6,811 bases of DNA from Mailhella sp. (GCA_017411945.1 JAFQPD010000138.1:1-6811); one strand, 5' to 3'; positions 1-6,427 are shown, numbered from the stretch's first letter. A program made the numbers and translations. The notes: generated by a model from the letters alone, not told the origin.

Positions 1-998
1 AGCATGGAGCCGTAGCCGATGAGCTTGGCGTCCTTTTCACAGCTGAGCTGCTTGGCGGTGGTGCCGGAAGACACCAGAGAATGGAAGCCGGAGATGGCGC
101 CGCAGGCAATGGTCACGAAGAGCACGGGGAAGAGGTACTGGCCGTTCACTTCGAAGCCTATGAAGGCGGGCATGTCGATCACGGGGGCGGCGCCGATGAT
201 GCCCACGACGGCGGCGATCATCATGGCATAGAGCAGGAAGGAGCTCAGGTAGTCGCGGGGCTGGAGCAGGATCCACACGGGGGTGACGGAAGCCACGAGG
301 ATGTACACGCCGAGTATCCACATCCAGGTCTTGCCGGGGATGTAGATGGGGAAGGCCAGACCGGCGGCGATGCAGCCGATCAGAACGAGGATGCCCACCA
401 CGGTGCACACGGAAAGGGGCAGGTTCTTGCGGTACACGCAGAAGCCGAAGACCACAGCCGCAATGATGAACAGGATAGAGATGGTGGCGGTGGAGCCGTT
501 GGCTTCGATGATCTGACCGGCGGCGTTGAAGCCGTTGAAGGTGCCGGCCACGATGGAGGCGAAGGCCGCGATGACCAGCAGCAGGGTCAGGTAGGAGAAG
601 ACGATGAACAGGCGTTTGGCGCGCACGCCGATGTTCTCGGAAATGATCTGGCCGATGGAAGCGCCCTTGTGGCGGATGGAGGCGAACAGCGCGCCGTAGT
701 CATGCACGGCGCCGAAGAAGATGCCGCCCACGATGATCCACAGAAGGCAGGGAAGCCAGCCGAAGAAGGCGGCCTGGATGGGGCCGTTGATGGGGCCGGC
801 GCCGGCGATGGAAGAGAAGTGGTGGCCAAGAAGCACGGGGGCCTTGGCGGGAACATAGTCCACGCCGTCCTGCATGGTATGGGCGGGAGTAGGCTTGGAA
901 TTATCCACGCCCCACTGCTTCGAAAGCCAGGAGCCATAGGTCACATAACCCAGGAACAGGCAGGCGAAGCCGCCGAAAAGGATGAGAAGAGAGCTCAA
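1..998 (-). CDS. cstA: CstA-family carbon starvation / pyruvate-peptide transporter, C-terminus beyond window
   Basis: This is an inner-membrane transporter of the CstA family. E. coli members CstA and BtsT import pyruvate, and CstA was first linked to peptide use during carbon starvation. The frame is open from 998 to the window edge, giving 332 codons. Visible family hallmarks are LLGHHFSSIAGAGPINGP (residues 56-73), the FFGAVHDYGALFAS stretch (94-107), LLQPRDYLSSFLLY (244-257) and GAISGFHSLVSSGTT (300-314), separated by long hydrophobic helices (for example 83-96, 131-152, 172-188, 199-216, 226-243, 260-273, 288-302). I see no frameshift. The start is TTG: no ATG fits, AGGAGG at 1011-1006 lies 7 bases upstream, and the TTG overlaps the stop of the preceding gene. 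Translation is therefore probably coupled to that gene. The C-terminal part is missing, so I cannot tell the long (about 700-residue) from the short CstA subtype. The family call is firm. The substrate (pyruvate, peptide or amino acid) is inference. Confidence 0.95.
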   Translation of the reverse strand, partial: MSSLLILFGGFACLFLGYVTYGSWLSKQWGVDNSKPTPAHTMQDGVDYVPAKAPVLLGHHFSSIAGAGPINGPIQAAFFGWLPCLLWIIVGGIFFGAVHDYGALFASIRHKGASIGQIISENIGVRAKRLFIVFSYLTLLLVIAAFASIVAGTFNGFNAAGQIIEANGSTATISILFIIAAVVFGFCVYRKNLPLSVCTVVGILVLIGCIAAGLAFPIYIPGKTWMWILGVYILVASVTPVWILLQPRDYLSSFLLYAMMIAAVVGIIGAAPVIDMPAFIGFEVNGQYLFPVLFVTIACGAISGFHSLVSSGTTAKQLSCEKDAKLIGYGSM

Positions 999-1528
999 TG
1001 TGTTTCCTCCTGAATCGAGCTGCACCTGGCAAGATTGCCCTGCATGAATTCCTTCATGTCCCTCGCGGCCCCGTTGACCAGCACTCTGCCGGTGGAAAGT
1101 TCCACTGCGGCAGTACGGAAATCCATCCATCCCTTGAGGGAGAAGAGGAAGTCCTTATGGATGCGGGTCTTTTCCAGAGCCCTTGCCGCGCCTGCGTCCA
1201 TGCTGTCGCAGACGAAGACGGCGGTGATATACGACGACTTGTGGTCGAGGTGAGGGTGCACCTTTGCCATGCCCAGTTCCAGGGCGTGGTCGCGGCAGGC
1301 CTCGAAGGTCTGCTGGTCGAGGTGCGGCAGAGAGAACACATGCACATATTCGTTGGTCTCTGCGCTCCAGAGCTTTACCTTTTTAGAGATGACGAAGCAT
1401 TCGTTGGTGGAATGGAAGTCGTAGCAGGCGGCCAGATGCGGCACGGCATCGGGAGTTTCCACATCGTCGAAATAGACGGTGTAGGCGTCGCGAAGTTTGG
1501 CAAGCATGGTCTCTCTGCTGACGGGCAT
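995..1528 (-). CDS. Uncharacterised soluble protein, translationally coupled to cstA
   Basis: This is a 177-residue protein I cannot assign to a function. It has no signal peptide and no membrane helix, so it is probably cytoplasmic. Notable points are His and Asp residues in the middle (HPHLDHKSS, residues 91-99), a conserved-looking CYDFHSTNECFVISKKVKLW stretch (35-54), and a C-terminal HKDFLFSLKGWMDFRTAAVEL-like region (124-144, key residues F-x-x-K-G-W-x-D). From memory, similar small proteins of unknown function lie beside cstA in other anaerobes, but I could not check this. The start at 1528 is preferred over the ATG two codons upstream (1534): GGAGG at 1539-1535 is 6 bases from 1528 but directly abuts 1534. 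The stop TGA (997-995) overlaps the TTG of cstA, so the two are co-translated. The context suggests a CstA partner or regulator. That role is inferred only from position. Confidence 0.85.
   Translation of the reverse strand: MPVSRETMLAKLRDAYTVYFDDVETPDAVPHLAACYDFHSTNECFVISKKVKLWSAETNEYVHVFSLPHLDQQTFEACRDHALELGMAKVHPHLDHKSSYITAVFVCDSMDAGAARALEKTRIHKDFLFSLKGWMDFRTAAVELSTGRVLVNGAARDMKEFMQGNLARCSSIQEETH
1006..1011 (-). promoter_or_regulatory. Ribosome binding site that fixes the TTG start of cstA
   Basis: The minus strand reads AGGAGG, a perfect Shine-Dalgarno core, with a 7-base spacer to TTG at 998. It lies inside the last codons of the upstream gene. This supports a TTG start and translational coupling. 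Confidence 0.85.
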
Positions 1529-1534
1529 CCTCAT

Positions 1535-1539
1535 CCTCC
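1535..1539 (-). promoter_or_regulatory. Ribosome binding site that decides the start of the cstA companion gene
   Basis: GGAGG on the minus strand lies 6 bases before ATG at 1528. It touches the alternative ATG at 1534 with no spacer, which makes the downstream ATG the likelier start. Confidence 0.7.
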
Positions 1540-1572
1540 GGGAAAAGTCTGGAGCTGTCCCTTTGCTGTAGG

Positions 1573-1593
1573 GATAGTCTGAAAACGACTATC
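1573..1593. promoter_or_regulatory. Inverted repeat GATAGTC-N7-GACTATC upstream of the cstA unit
   Basis: Two perfect 7-base arms (1573-1579 and 1587-1593) flank TGAAAAC. The element lies 45 bases upstream of the companion-gene start, between it and ltaE. It could be an operator, since it overlaps the weak candidate -10 at 1588-1593, or an RNA hairpin in the leader. The dyad is directly visible. Its function is inference. Confidence 0.5.
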
Positions 1594-1615
1594 ACAGGAA
1601 AAAAAGACGATACAA
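1588..1615 (-). promoter_or_regulatory. Weak candidate promoter for the companion gene-cstA unit
   Basis: On the minus strand, TTGTAT (1615-1610), a 16-base spacer and GATAGT (1593-1588) preceded by TGT could form an extended -10 promoter. Matches to consensus are only 3/6 and 4/6. A promoter is expected here because the unit follows ltaE after 157 bases, but this exact placement is uncertain. Confidence 0.3.
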
Positions 1616-1632
1616 GAAAAAAGCTTTCTTGT
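1599..1632 (-). terminator. Possible weak intrinsic terminator after ltaE
   Basis: ACAAGAAA (1612-1619) and TTTCTTGT (1625-1632) form an 8-bp, AT-rich stem with a 5-base loop. On the minus strand it is followed, after 6 bases, by seven T (1605-1599). The weak stem and the gap before the T run make termination doubtful. No better hairpin is visible between ltaE and the next gene. Confidence 0.3.
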
Positions 1633-1685
1633 GAAAATAATAATTATCTCGGAGAAGGGCCGGAAACCGTTGGCGCGTGAGCGTT

Positions 1686-2720
1686 TTAGAGCTCTGCAAT
1701 GTCTTTGATCAGCGTTTCTACATCTTCGGGCCGAGTGCTCCAGCTGGTGCAGAAGCGCACGCAGTGGCGGCCTTCGCCCGCAGCGGCGATGTATTCGAAT
1801 ATATGGCGGCGGCCTATCTGTTCCATCTGGGCTTCCGTGAGCAGCACGAACTGCTGGTTGGTGGGGCTTTCCATGTGGAAGGGGATGCCCTTGGCGCGGA
1901 ATGCATCGCGCATGCGCATGGCATCGGCCACAGCGTGCCCGGTCATAGAGAAGTAGAGGCCGTTCTCGAACAGCGTGGCAAACTGGAGGCCGAGCAGCCA
2001 GCCCTTGGCCAGCATGCCGCCGTTCTGCTTGATGTAGCTGCGGAAATTGTCCTTGAGGTCGTCGTTCACCAGGACCACGGCTTCGCCCATGAGAGCTCCG
2101 CACTTGGTGCCGCCGATGTAGAAGGCGTCGGCAAGGCGGGCGAGGTCGGCAAGGGTGACGTCACAGCCTTCAGCGCCGAGGCCGTAGCCCATGCGTGCGC
2201 CGTCCACGAAGAGGTAGAGGCGGTACTTGCGGCATACGGCGGCAAGGTCTTCCAGCTCCTGCTTCGTATAGATGGTGCCGAATTCGGTGGGGAAGGAGAT
2301 ATAGACCAGCTTGGGCTGGGTGATGTGCTCCTTCACGCCGCTGTCGACGAAGGACTGGGCTTCGGCAGCCACAGCTTCAGCCGTGAGTTTGCCGAACTGG
2401 CCGGGAAGCACATGGATCTTGTGGCCGCCATGTTCGATGGCGCCGGTCTCGTGGGCATGGATGTGGCCGGAGTCGGCGCAGACCACGCCCTGATAGGGAC
2501 GCAGGGCGGCGTTGATGACAGTGAAGTTCGCCTGAGTGCCGCCGAGCAGGAAATGCACTTCGGCATCAGCTCCGCCAAGGTGGGAGAGTATCATCTGGCG
2601 GGCTTTTTCGCACCATTCGTCGAGGCCGTAGCCGCCGTAGCTGTTTCCGTTGGTCTCTTGGAGAGCGGCGAGTATGGCCGGGTGGGCACCGTGATTGTAG
2701 TCGTTGTTCCAGCGAATCAT
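1686..2720 (-). CDS. ltaE: Low-specificity threonine aldolase (PLP-dependent, beta-eliminating lyase family)
   Basis: This is a cytoplasmic fold-type I PLP enzyme that cleaves L-threonine or L-allo-threonine to glycine and acetaldehyde, and related beta-hydroxy amino acids. The protein has 344 residues, close to the usual length of about 335-350. Visible motifs are the phosphate-binding GGTQAN (60-65), the His-rich HIHAHETGA (86-94) where a His stacks on the cofactor ring, DGARMGYGL (173-181) with the Asp that contacts the pyridine nitrogen, GGTKCG (203-208) with the Schiff-base lysine K206, and VRFCTSW (321-327) with the substrate-carboxylate arginine R322. The frame runs open upstream to 2897, but the start at 2720 matches the family N-terminus (MIRWNNDYNHGAHP) and has AGGA 7 bases upstream. 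Translation further upstream would cross the promoter at 2775-2803 and part of the pgm terminator. The gene probably forms its own transcript. The exact aldolase stereospecificity cannot be read from sequence. Confidence 0.93.
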   Translation of the reverse strand: MIRWNNDYNHGAHPAILAALQETNGNSYGGYGLDEWCEKARQMILSHLGGADAEVHFLLGGTQANFTVINAALRPYQGVVCADSGHIHAHETGAIEHGGHKIHVLPGQFGKLTAEAVAAEAQSFVDSGVKEHITQPKLVYISFPTEFGTIYTKQELEDLAAVCRKYRLYLFVDGARMGYGLGAEGCDVTLADLARLADAFYIGGTKCGALMGEAVVLVNDDLKDNFRSYIKQNGGMLAKGWLLGLQFATLFENGLYFSMTGHAVADAMRMRDAFRAKGIPFHMESPTNQQFVLLTEAQMEQIGRRHIFEYIAAAGEGRHCVRFCTSWSTRPEDVETLIKDIAEL

Positions 2721-2774
2721 TGAGATATCCTGATGAGAGTCGAGTGTAGGTCGGCGGGATTGTCGACATCCGGC

Positions 2775-2803
2775 ATTAGACACGGAATATACGGCCATTT
2801 CAA
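2775..2803 (-). promoter_or_regulatory. Sigma-70-type promoter of ltaE
   Basis: The minus strand has TTGAAA (2803-2798), a 17-base spacer and TCTAAT (2780-2775), each 5/6 to consensus. Transcription would start near 2768 and give a leader of about 48 bases before ATG at 2720. It lies just downstream of the pgm terminator, as expected for an independent unit. Confidence 0.7.
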
Positions 2804-2820
2804 GAACTTTCTGGAAGGAG

Positions 2821-2853
2821 AAAAGAAGGGCGGTGCAGCTGGCTGCACCGCCC
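2821..2853 (-). terminator. Intrinsic terminator of pgm
   Basis: GGGCGGTGCAG (2828-2838) and CTGCACCGCCC (2843-2853) form a perfect 11-bp GC-rich stem with a 4-base loop. On the minus strand it is followed by the T-rich CTTCTTTT. It begins 24 bases after the pgm stop and separates pgm from ltaE. Confidence 0.88.
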
Positions 2854-2877
2854 TGAAGGGATCGGAAGGAGTTATGC

Positions 2878-4527
2878 CTACTTGGCGAGGCCGGCAAGGA
2901 ATTCCTGAGCCTCGGCCTGCATCTTCTGGAAGTGGTCTTCGCCCTTGAAGCCTTCCATGTAGAGCTTGTAGATGGGTTCGGTGCCGGAGGGGCGCACGGC
3001 GAACCAGCCGTCTTCGGTGACGATCTTGAGGCCGCCGAAGCTGGCGTTGTTGCCGGGGGCCTTGGTGAGGACGGCGATCACAGGGGAACCGGCCACTTCG
3101 GTGAGCTTCACGTCGTCGGGAGAGATGGTCTTGAAGGCGGCCTTCATCTCGGGAGTCATGGGAGAGTCGATGCGGCGGTAGATGGGAGCTCCGAACTTTT
3201 CTTCCAGTTCGTGGTAGAGCAGGGCGGGGTTCTTGCCGGTCTTGGCCATCATTTCGGCGGCGAGCAGGCAGGGGATGAGGCCGTCCTTGTCGGTACTCCA
3301 GGGCAGGCAGTCCTTGCGGAGGAAGGAGGCGCCGGCGCTTTCTTCACAGCCCATGATGCAGGAGCCGGAGTGCAGGCCGGGCACGAACCACTTGAAGCCC
3401 ACAGGCACTTCCATGACTTCGCGGCCGTGGGAGGCGGCCACGCGGTTCAGCATGGAGCTGGTCACCACGGTCTTGCCGATGGCGGCGTCCTGACGCCATG
3501 CCTTGCGGAAGCCGTCCTTGCTGTCGCGGATGAGGAAGTCCACCATCACGGAGAGGTAATGGTTGGGGTTCATGAGGCCTTCGGGAGTGACGATGCCGTG
3601 GCGGTCGGAGTCGGGGTCGCAGGCGAAGGCGATGTCGAAGCTGTCGCGCAGTTTCAGCAGCTCGGCCATGGCGTAGGGGGAAGAGCAGTCCATGCGGATC
3701 TTGCCGTCATGGTCGAGGGGCATGAAGCGGAAGGTGGGGTCGTACTGGTTGTTGGTGTTCTCGATGCTCAGGCCGTACTTTTCGGCAATGGGCTCCCAGT
3801 AGGCGAGGCTTGCGCCGCCCAGCGGGTTCACGCCGAGCTTGAGGCCGGCGCCGCGGATGGCTTCGAAGTCGATGACGTTGCACAGGTCGCTGACGTAGTG
3901 GGAGATGTAGTCGTGTTCCTGCACGAGGCCGGAGCGCAGGGCCTTGTAGAGGGTCACGCGCTTCACGTCCTTGTTGCCGTCTTCAAGGAGCTGGTTGGCG
4001 CGGTCCTGGATGCGGCCGGTGAGGTCGGTGTCGGCGGGGCCGCCGTGGGGAGGATTGTACTTGAAGCCGCCGTCCTGGGGGGGATTGTGGGAGGGAGTGA
4101 TGACGATGCCGTCCGCCGTGGCGGAGGACTGGCGGTTCCAGCTGAGGATGGCATGGGAGATGCCGGGAGTGGGCGTGTAGCCGTGGCCGGCCTGCACCAT
4201 GGTGACAACGCCGTTGGCGGCGAGCACTTCAAGGGCGGTGCGCCAGGCGGGTTCGGAAAGGGCGTGAGGGTCCTTGCCGAGGAAGAGAGGCCCGGTGATG
4301 CCTTCGGCCTTGCGCACGTCGCACACGGCCTGAGTGACGGCGAGAATATGGGCTTCGTTGAAGCTGGTCTTCAGGGAAGAGCCGCGGTGGCCGGACGTGC
4401 CGAAGCTCACGGCCTGGTCGGCGATATCCACGGAGGGTTCATAGGTGTAGTAGGAAGAAATGAGAGCCGGGATATCGGTAAGCTGGTCGGGGGTGGGCAG
4501 TTTGCCCGCCTGGGGATGCAGAGCCAT
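2878..4527 (-). CDS. pgm: Phosphoglucomutase, alpha-D-glucose phosphate-specific
   Basis: This cytoplasmic enzyme interconverts glucose 1-phosphate and glucose 6-phosphate, linking glycolysis to glycogen and surface-polysaccharide precursors. The 549-residue protein matches the E. coli Pgm type (546 residues) along its whole length. Visible elements are SFGTSGHRGSS (41-51), the catalytic phosphoserine loop ITPSHNPPQDGG (143-154, Ser146), the metal-binding DPDSDRHG (304-311, Asp 304/306/308), the sugar-binding CEESAGASF (394-402) and the phosphate-binding RPSGTEP (512-518). The residue before EES is Cys where the E. coli enzyme has Gly, a small deviation beside the sugar-binding loop. An in-frame ATG at 4548 has no ribosome-binding site. 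ATG at 4527 has GGAGG 5 bases upstream and reproduces the family N-terminus (MALHPQAGK), so 4527 is chosen. The gene has its own promoter (4576-4604) and terminator (2821-2853). Confidence 0.97.
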   Translation of the reverse strand: MALHPQAGKLPTPDQLTDIPALISSYYTYEPSVDIADQAVSFGTSGHRGSSLKTSFNEAHILAVTQAVCDVRKAEGITGPLFLGKDPHALSEPAWRTALEVLAANGVVTMVQAGHGYTPTPGISHAILSWNRQSSATADGIVITPSHNPPQDGGFKYNPPHGGPADTDLTGRIQDRANQLLEDGNKDVKRVTLYKALRSGLVQEHDYISHYVSDLCNVIDFEAIRGAGLKLGVNPLGGASLAYWEPIAEKYGLSIENTNNQYDPTFRFMPLDHDGKIRMDCSSPYAMAELLKLRDSFDIAFACDPDSDRHGIVTPEGLMNPNHYLSVMVDFLIRDSKDGFRKAWRQDAAIGKTVVTSSMLNRVAASHGREVMEVPVGFKWFVPGLHSGSCIMGCEESAGASFLRKDCLPWSTDKDGLIPCLLAAEMMAKTGKNPALLYHELEEKFGAPIYRRIDSPMTPEMKAAFKTISPDDVKLTEVAGSPVIAVLTKAPGNNASFGGLKIVTEDGWFAVRPSGTEPIYKLYMEGFKGEDHFQKMQAEAQEFLAGLAK

Positions 4528-4532
4528 GAAAG

Positions 4533-4537
4533 CCTCC
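4533..4537 (-). promoter_or_regulatory. Ribosome binding site that decides the pgm start
   Basis: GGAGG on the minus strand lies 5 bases upstream of ATG 4527 and downstream of the alternative ATG at 4548. The longer start, seven codons upstream, is therefore unlikely. Confidence 0.8.
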
Positions 4538-4575
4538 GAGGGTGGCATTGATGTTGAAAAGAAATATCAGCGACT

Positions 4576-4604
4576 ATGATAGGCCAAAACAGTTCGCTTG
4601 TTAA
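4576..4604 (-). promoter_or_regulatory. Sigma-70-type promoter of pgm
   Basis: The minus strand has TTAACA (4604-4599), a 17-base spacer and TATCAT (4581-4576), each 5/6 to consensus. Start of transcription would be near 4569, giving a leader of about 42 bases. The -35 lies only 24 bases beyond the stop of the upstream metallopeptidase gene, and no terminator hairpin is visible between them, so readthrough from the upstream operon is possible. Confidence 0.7.
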
Positions 4605-4628
4605 GAAGAGTATGAGGGGGAAACTTTG

Positions 4629-5435
4629 TCACAAGCGGTTTTCCTGCCTGCTTTGCGGATGTTCCAGCGACCAGATGCGTATGTCCTGCTCCCGTTTCCT
4701 TGCGTCGGGAAGCAGGCGCATCAGCGTGCCGTGGAAGGCTGGGCTGTGGTCCATATGCCGCAGGTGGCAGAGCTCATGGCATATGACATAGTCGATGAGC
4801 GGCAGGGGGAGCTCGATGAGGCGGGCTGCCAGAGTTATCTGCCCTTGAGCGGAACAGCTCCCCCAGCGGCGTTTGAGAGAGCGCACGGAAAGCCCGCAAT
4901 GCCCAGGCCTGTCGCCGAGGATGGCGCGAGCCCTTGCGTCGAGCCGAGCCAGCCTCCGCCCCAGTACTCGTTTGGCCATGTCCATGCGCCATGCCTTGTA
5001 GGCAGTTTCGATGTCTTCAGGCGTGCCGTTCCTGCAGGGCAGCTCGAGCCTGCCTGCCGTGAGTCGGGGACGGGAGCCGCGACGCTTCTCCGCGGGGGAG
5101 ATGAGGAACGGTCTGCCAAGGAAGTGGATGATGCCTCTTTCCCGGAAGTCCGTTCCGCTTCCTCGGTGCTCAAGGAAGAACGCTTGCTTTTCGCGTATCC
5201 AGTCGAGCTTCGTGCGCACGAAGTCCAGTACGCGCTCCAGAGGAACGGCGACGGGCGATTTGACGAGGACTGATCCGTCGGGCTTCACGGTGAGGCGCAG
5301 CGTGCGGCAATGGTCGCGCTGGAGAGTGAAGTCGAGTCCTTCCGGAATGGACATTCGTTCGGGAGAGTGCGTTTTGCGCGGGGAAGGCGTTTTGCGTTTC
5401 CTTCGCAGCTTCGGGGGCAGGAGGAATTCGAACAT
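4629..5435 (-). CDS. YgjP/DUF45-type (M48-like) zinc metallopeptidase
   Basis: This is a predicted cytoplasmic zinc metallopeptidase of the YgjP-like/DUF45 group. Its substrate is unknown. In the 268-residue form, RWGSCS (190-195) precedes the zinc motif HELCH (220-224, ligands H220 and H224, catalytic E221). It is followed by HMDHSPAFH (227-235), which supplies the probable third ligand H230, and PDARKREQDIRIW near the C-terminus. This order, RWGSCS, then HExxH, then HSPxFH, is the family signature; the last position is His here rather than the more usual Trp. The N-terminal 30 residues are basic and Pro-rich, and look disordered. The start at 5435 is chosen because it forms TGATG with the stop of the upstream membrane-protein gene, indicating coupling. 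An ATG at 5486 (285 residues) and one at 5354 remain possible, and none of the three has a clear ribosome-binding site. The link to the membrane protein may mean a shared envelope function, but that is inference. Confidence 0.88.
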   Translation of the reverse strand: MFEFLLPPKLRRKRKTPSPRKTHSPERMSIPEGLDFTLQRDHCRTLRLTVKPDGSVLVKSPVAVPLERVLDFVRTKLDWIREKQAFFLEHRGSGTDFRERGIIHFLGRPFLISPAEKRRGSRPRLTAGRLELPCRNGTPEDIETAYKAWRMDMAKRVLGRRLARLDARARAILGDRPGHCGLSVRSLKRRWGSCSAQGQITLAARLIELPLPLIDYVICHELCHLRHMDHSPAFHGTLMRLLPDARKREQDIRIWSLEHPQSRQENRL

Positions 5436-6220
5436 CAGCAGAGCCAGAGACGGCTTTCGCGGCGGAGCAGGCAGGCGCAGCTCCATGCGGCCAGCAGGAG
5501 AAGCACGGCGGCGATGGCAAGGTCGGCAGTGCCGGCGTCATGGACGGCGCGCCCGAGACCGAAGGCGAAGAGCAGGCAGAGGCTTCCCCACATGGGCACG
5601 AAGCCAGCCTCGCCATGGTCGCGCAAAGCCATGCGCAGGGCGAAGATGAGCCATGCCGCACAGATGAGCGAAAGCCTGCTGGAGAAGAGCAGGGGGGCTC
5701 CCCCCGTAAGCCATGGCTGGGTGGCGGCAAGGGCTATAAGAGCCAGGGCCAGCCAGCCGAAGCGTTTCATGGCGGGAGGGGCGGGCCGTTCAGGCCCAGG
5801 GCGCGGCAGGAGCGAGCGGCTCAGGGAATAGGAGAGAAAGGCCAGAGGGCAGGAGAAGGTGAGGCTCAGGTTGGCGGCCGCCATGCCTGTCATGGGGGCG
5901 GGGACGTTCATCCATGTGAAGAGCGGGCGGGCTCCTGCCAGAAAGGCGACAGCGAAGAGCGCGAAGCTGAAGAGCGCGGCCCGCAGGCCCTCGCGTGCGA
6001 GTTCCCGGGAGGGACGGGAGAAGTCCGGCCAGGCGTGGAGGGCGGGAGGGAGGGCTATGGCAAGAGCGGAGACGGCGGCGAACATCATCCAGCCGGGCTG
6101 AGGGCTGAGGCAGTCGTCAAGGCCGGCGAAGTCTGCGCAGACAAGGAGGAGCCAGCCTGCGGCAGGGATGCAGGGCAAGGCGAGGGCGAGGGCGGCGGCA
6201 AGGCGCAGGACGGACATCAT
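5435..6220 (-). CDS. Polytopic membrane protein of unknown family
   Basis: This is a 261-residue, very hydrophobic protein I do not recognise. About eight transmembrane segments can be drawn: residues 6-28, 45-63, 80-97, 110-134, 153-172, 181-198, 208-225 and 232-252. A Pro/Arg-rich loop (139-153) separates segments 4 and 5 and is probably cytoplasmic, as is the basic C-terminal tail after 252. No transporter, kinase or enzyme motif stands out. Its start (ATG 6220) overlaps the stop of a 41-residue ORF as ATGA, and its stop overlaps the start of the metallopeptidase as TGATG, so the three appear translationally coupled. No ribosome-binding site precedes 6220, which fits coupling. Codon use is GC-rich like the neighbours. 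A small-molecule transporter or an inner-membrane partner of the peptidase are both possible, and the sequence does not decide between them. Confidence 0.8.
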   Translation of the reverse strand: MMSVLRLAAALALALPCIPAAGWLLLVCADFAGLDDCLSPQPGWMMFAAVSALAIALPPALHAWPDFSRPSRELAREGLRAALFSFALFAVAFLAGARPLFTWMNVPAPMTGMAAANLSLTFSCPLAFLSYSLSRSLLPRPGPERPAPPAMKRFGWLALALIALAATQPWLTGGAPLLFSSRLSLICAAWLIFALRMALRDHGEAGFVPMWGSLCLLFAFGLGRAVHDAGTADLAIAAVLLLLAAWSCACLLRRESRLWLC

Positions 6221-6342
6221 CGGCAGGCTGCCATCCGTTTTTCTTTCAAGCGAAGGCCGCAGGAGGGGCCGCCGGGCAGGAGCAGCGCGGCTTCGCGCAG
6301 GCTGGTGCCGGAGCGGGCAGTCATGATGGCGGCAGTGTTCAT
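6217..6342 (-). CDS. Putative 41-residue small ORF heading the membrane protein-peptidase operon
   Basis: This short frame would encode a basic peptide (MNTAAIMTARSGTSLREAAL at its start, RLKEKRMAACR at its end) with no membrane segment and no known motif. Support is contextual. It follows the promoter at 6379-6407 by a short leader, has a weak GGGAAG ribosome-binding site 5 bases upstream, and its TGA overlaps the ATG of the membrane-protein gene as ATGA. That gene has no ribosome-binding site of its own, so something upstream must deliver ribosomes. It may be a leader peptide that couples translation, or a chance ORF. Confidence 0.42.
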   Translation of the reverse strand: MNTAAIMTARSGTSLREAALLLPGGPSCGLRLKEKRMAACR

Positions 6343-6367
6343 GCGTTCTTCCCGTTGAAAGGTGAGA

Positions 6368-6377
6368 GGATATATCC
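6368..6377. promoter_or_regulatory. Perfect palindrome GGATATATCC at the predicted operon start point
   Basis: This 10-base perfect palindrome lies just downstream of the -10 (6379-6384), across the predicted transcription start near 6372. The position suits an operator or an initially transcribed element, but a 10-base AT-centred palindrome can also arise by chance. Confidence 0.3.
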
Positions 6378-6378
6378 T

Positions 6379-6407
6379 ATTAAAAGAGGAAAGGTCTGGC
6401 GTGTCAA
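6379..6407 (-). promoter_or_regulatory. Strong sigma-70-type promoter of the small ORF-membrane protein-peptidase operon
   Basis: The minus strand has a perfect TTGACA (6407-6402), a 17-base spacer and TTTAAT (6384-6379, 5/6). Transcription should start near 6372, about 30 bases before the small ORF. It is divergent from the rplU promoter at 6472-6500. Confidence 0.75.
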
Positions 6408-6427
6408 GGAGAGTGCGAATCCTGAGG

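Noticed and set aside
81..1013. A 310-codon plus-strand frame opposite cstA
   Set aside because: The Gly/His/Asp-rich low-complexity product is the complement of the CstA frame, whose family motifs are unmistakable.
1677..2723. A 348-codon plus-strand frame opposite ltaE
   Set aside because: The threonine aldolase on the minus strand has all its catalytic motifs. The antisense frame is a compositional shadow.
2721..2897. N-terminal extension of the threonine aldolase to 2897
   Set aside because: The extra 59 residues match nothing in the family and would be translated across the pgm terminator and the ltaE promoter. The start at 2720 has a ribosome-binding site and the family N-terminus.
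2932..4551. A 539-codon open frame on the plus strand across pgm
   Set aside because: It is antisense to a clear Pgm gene. The predicted protein is dominated by Gly, Val, Ala, Glu and His, as expected from reading the complement of GC-rich coding DNA in register. It has no domain and no ribosome-binding site.
5540..6358. A 272-codon plus-strand frame opposite the membrane protein
   Set aside because: The product is Gly/Glu/Arg-rich with no recognisable features. The minus-strand frame has coherent transmembrane segments, stop/start coupling and a promoter.
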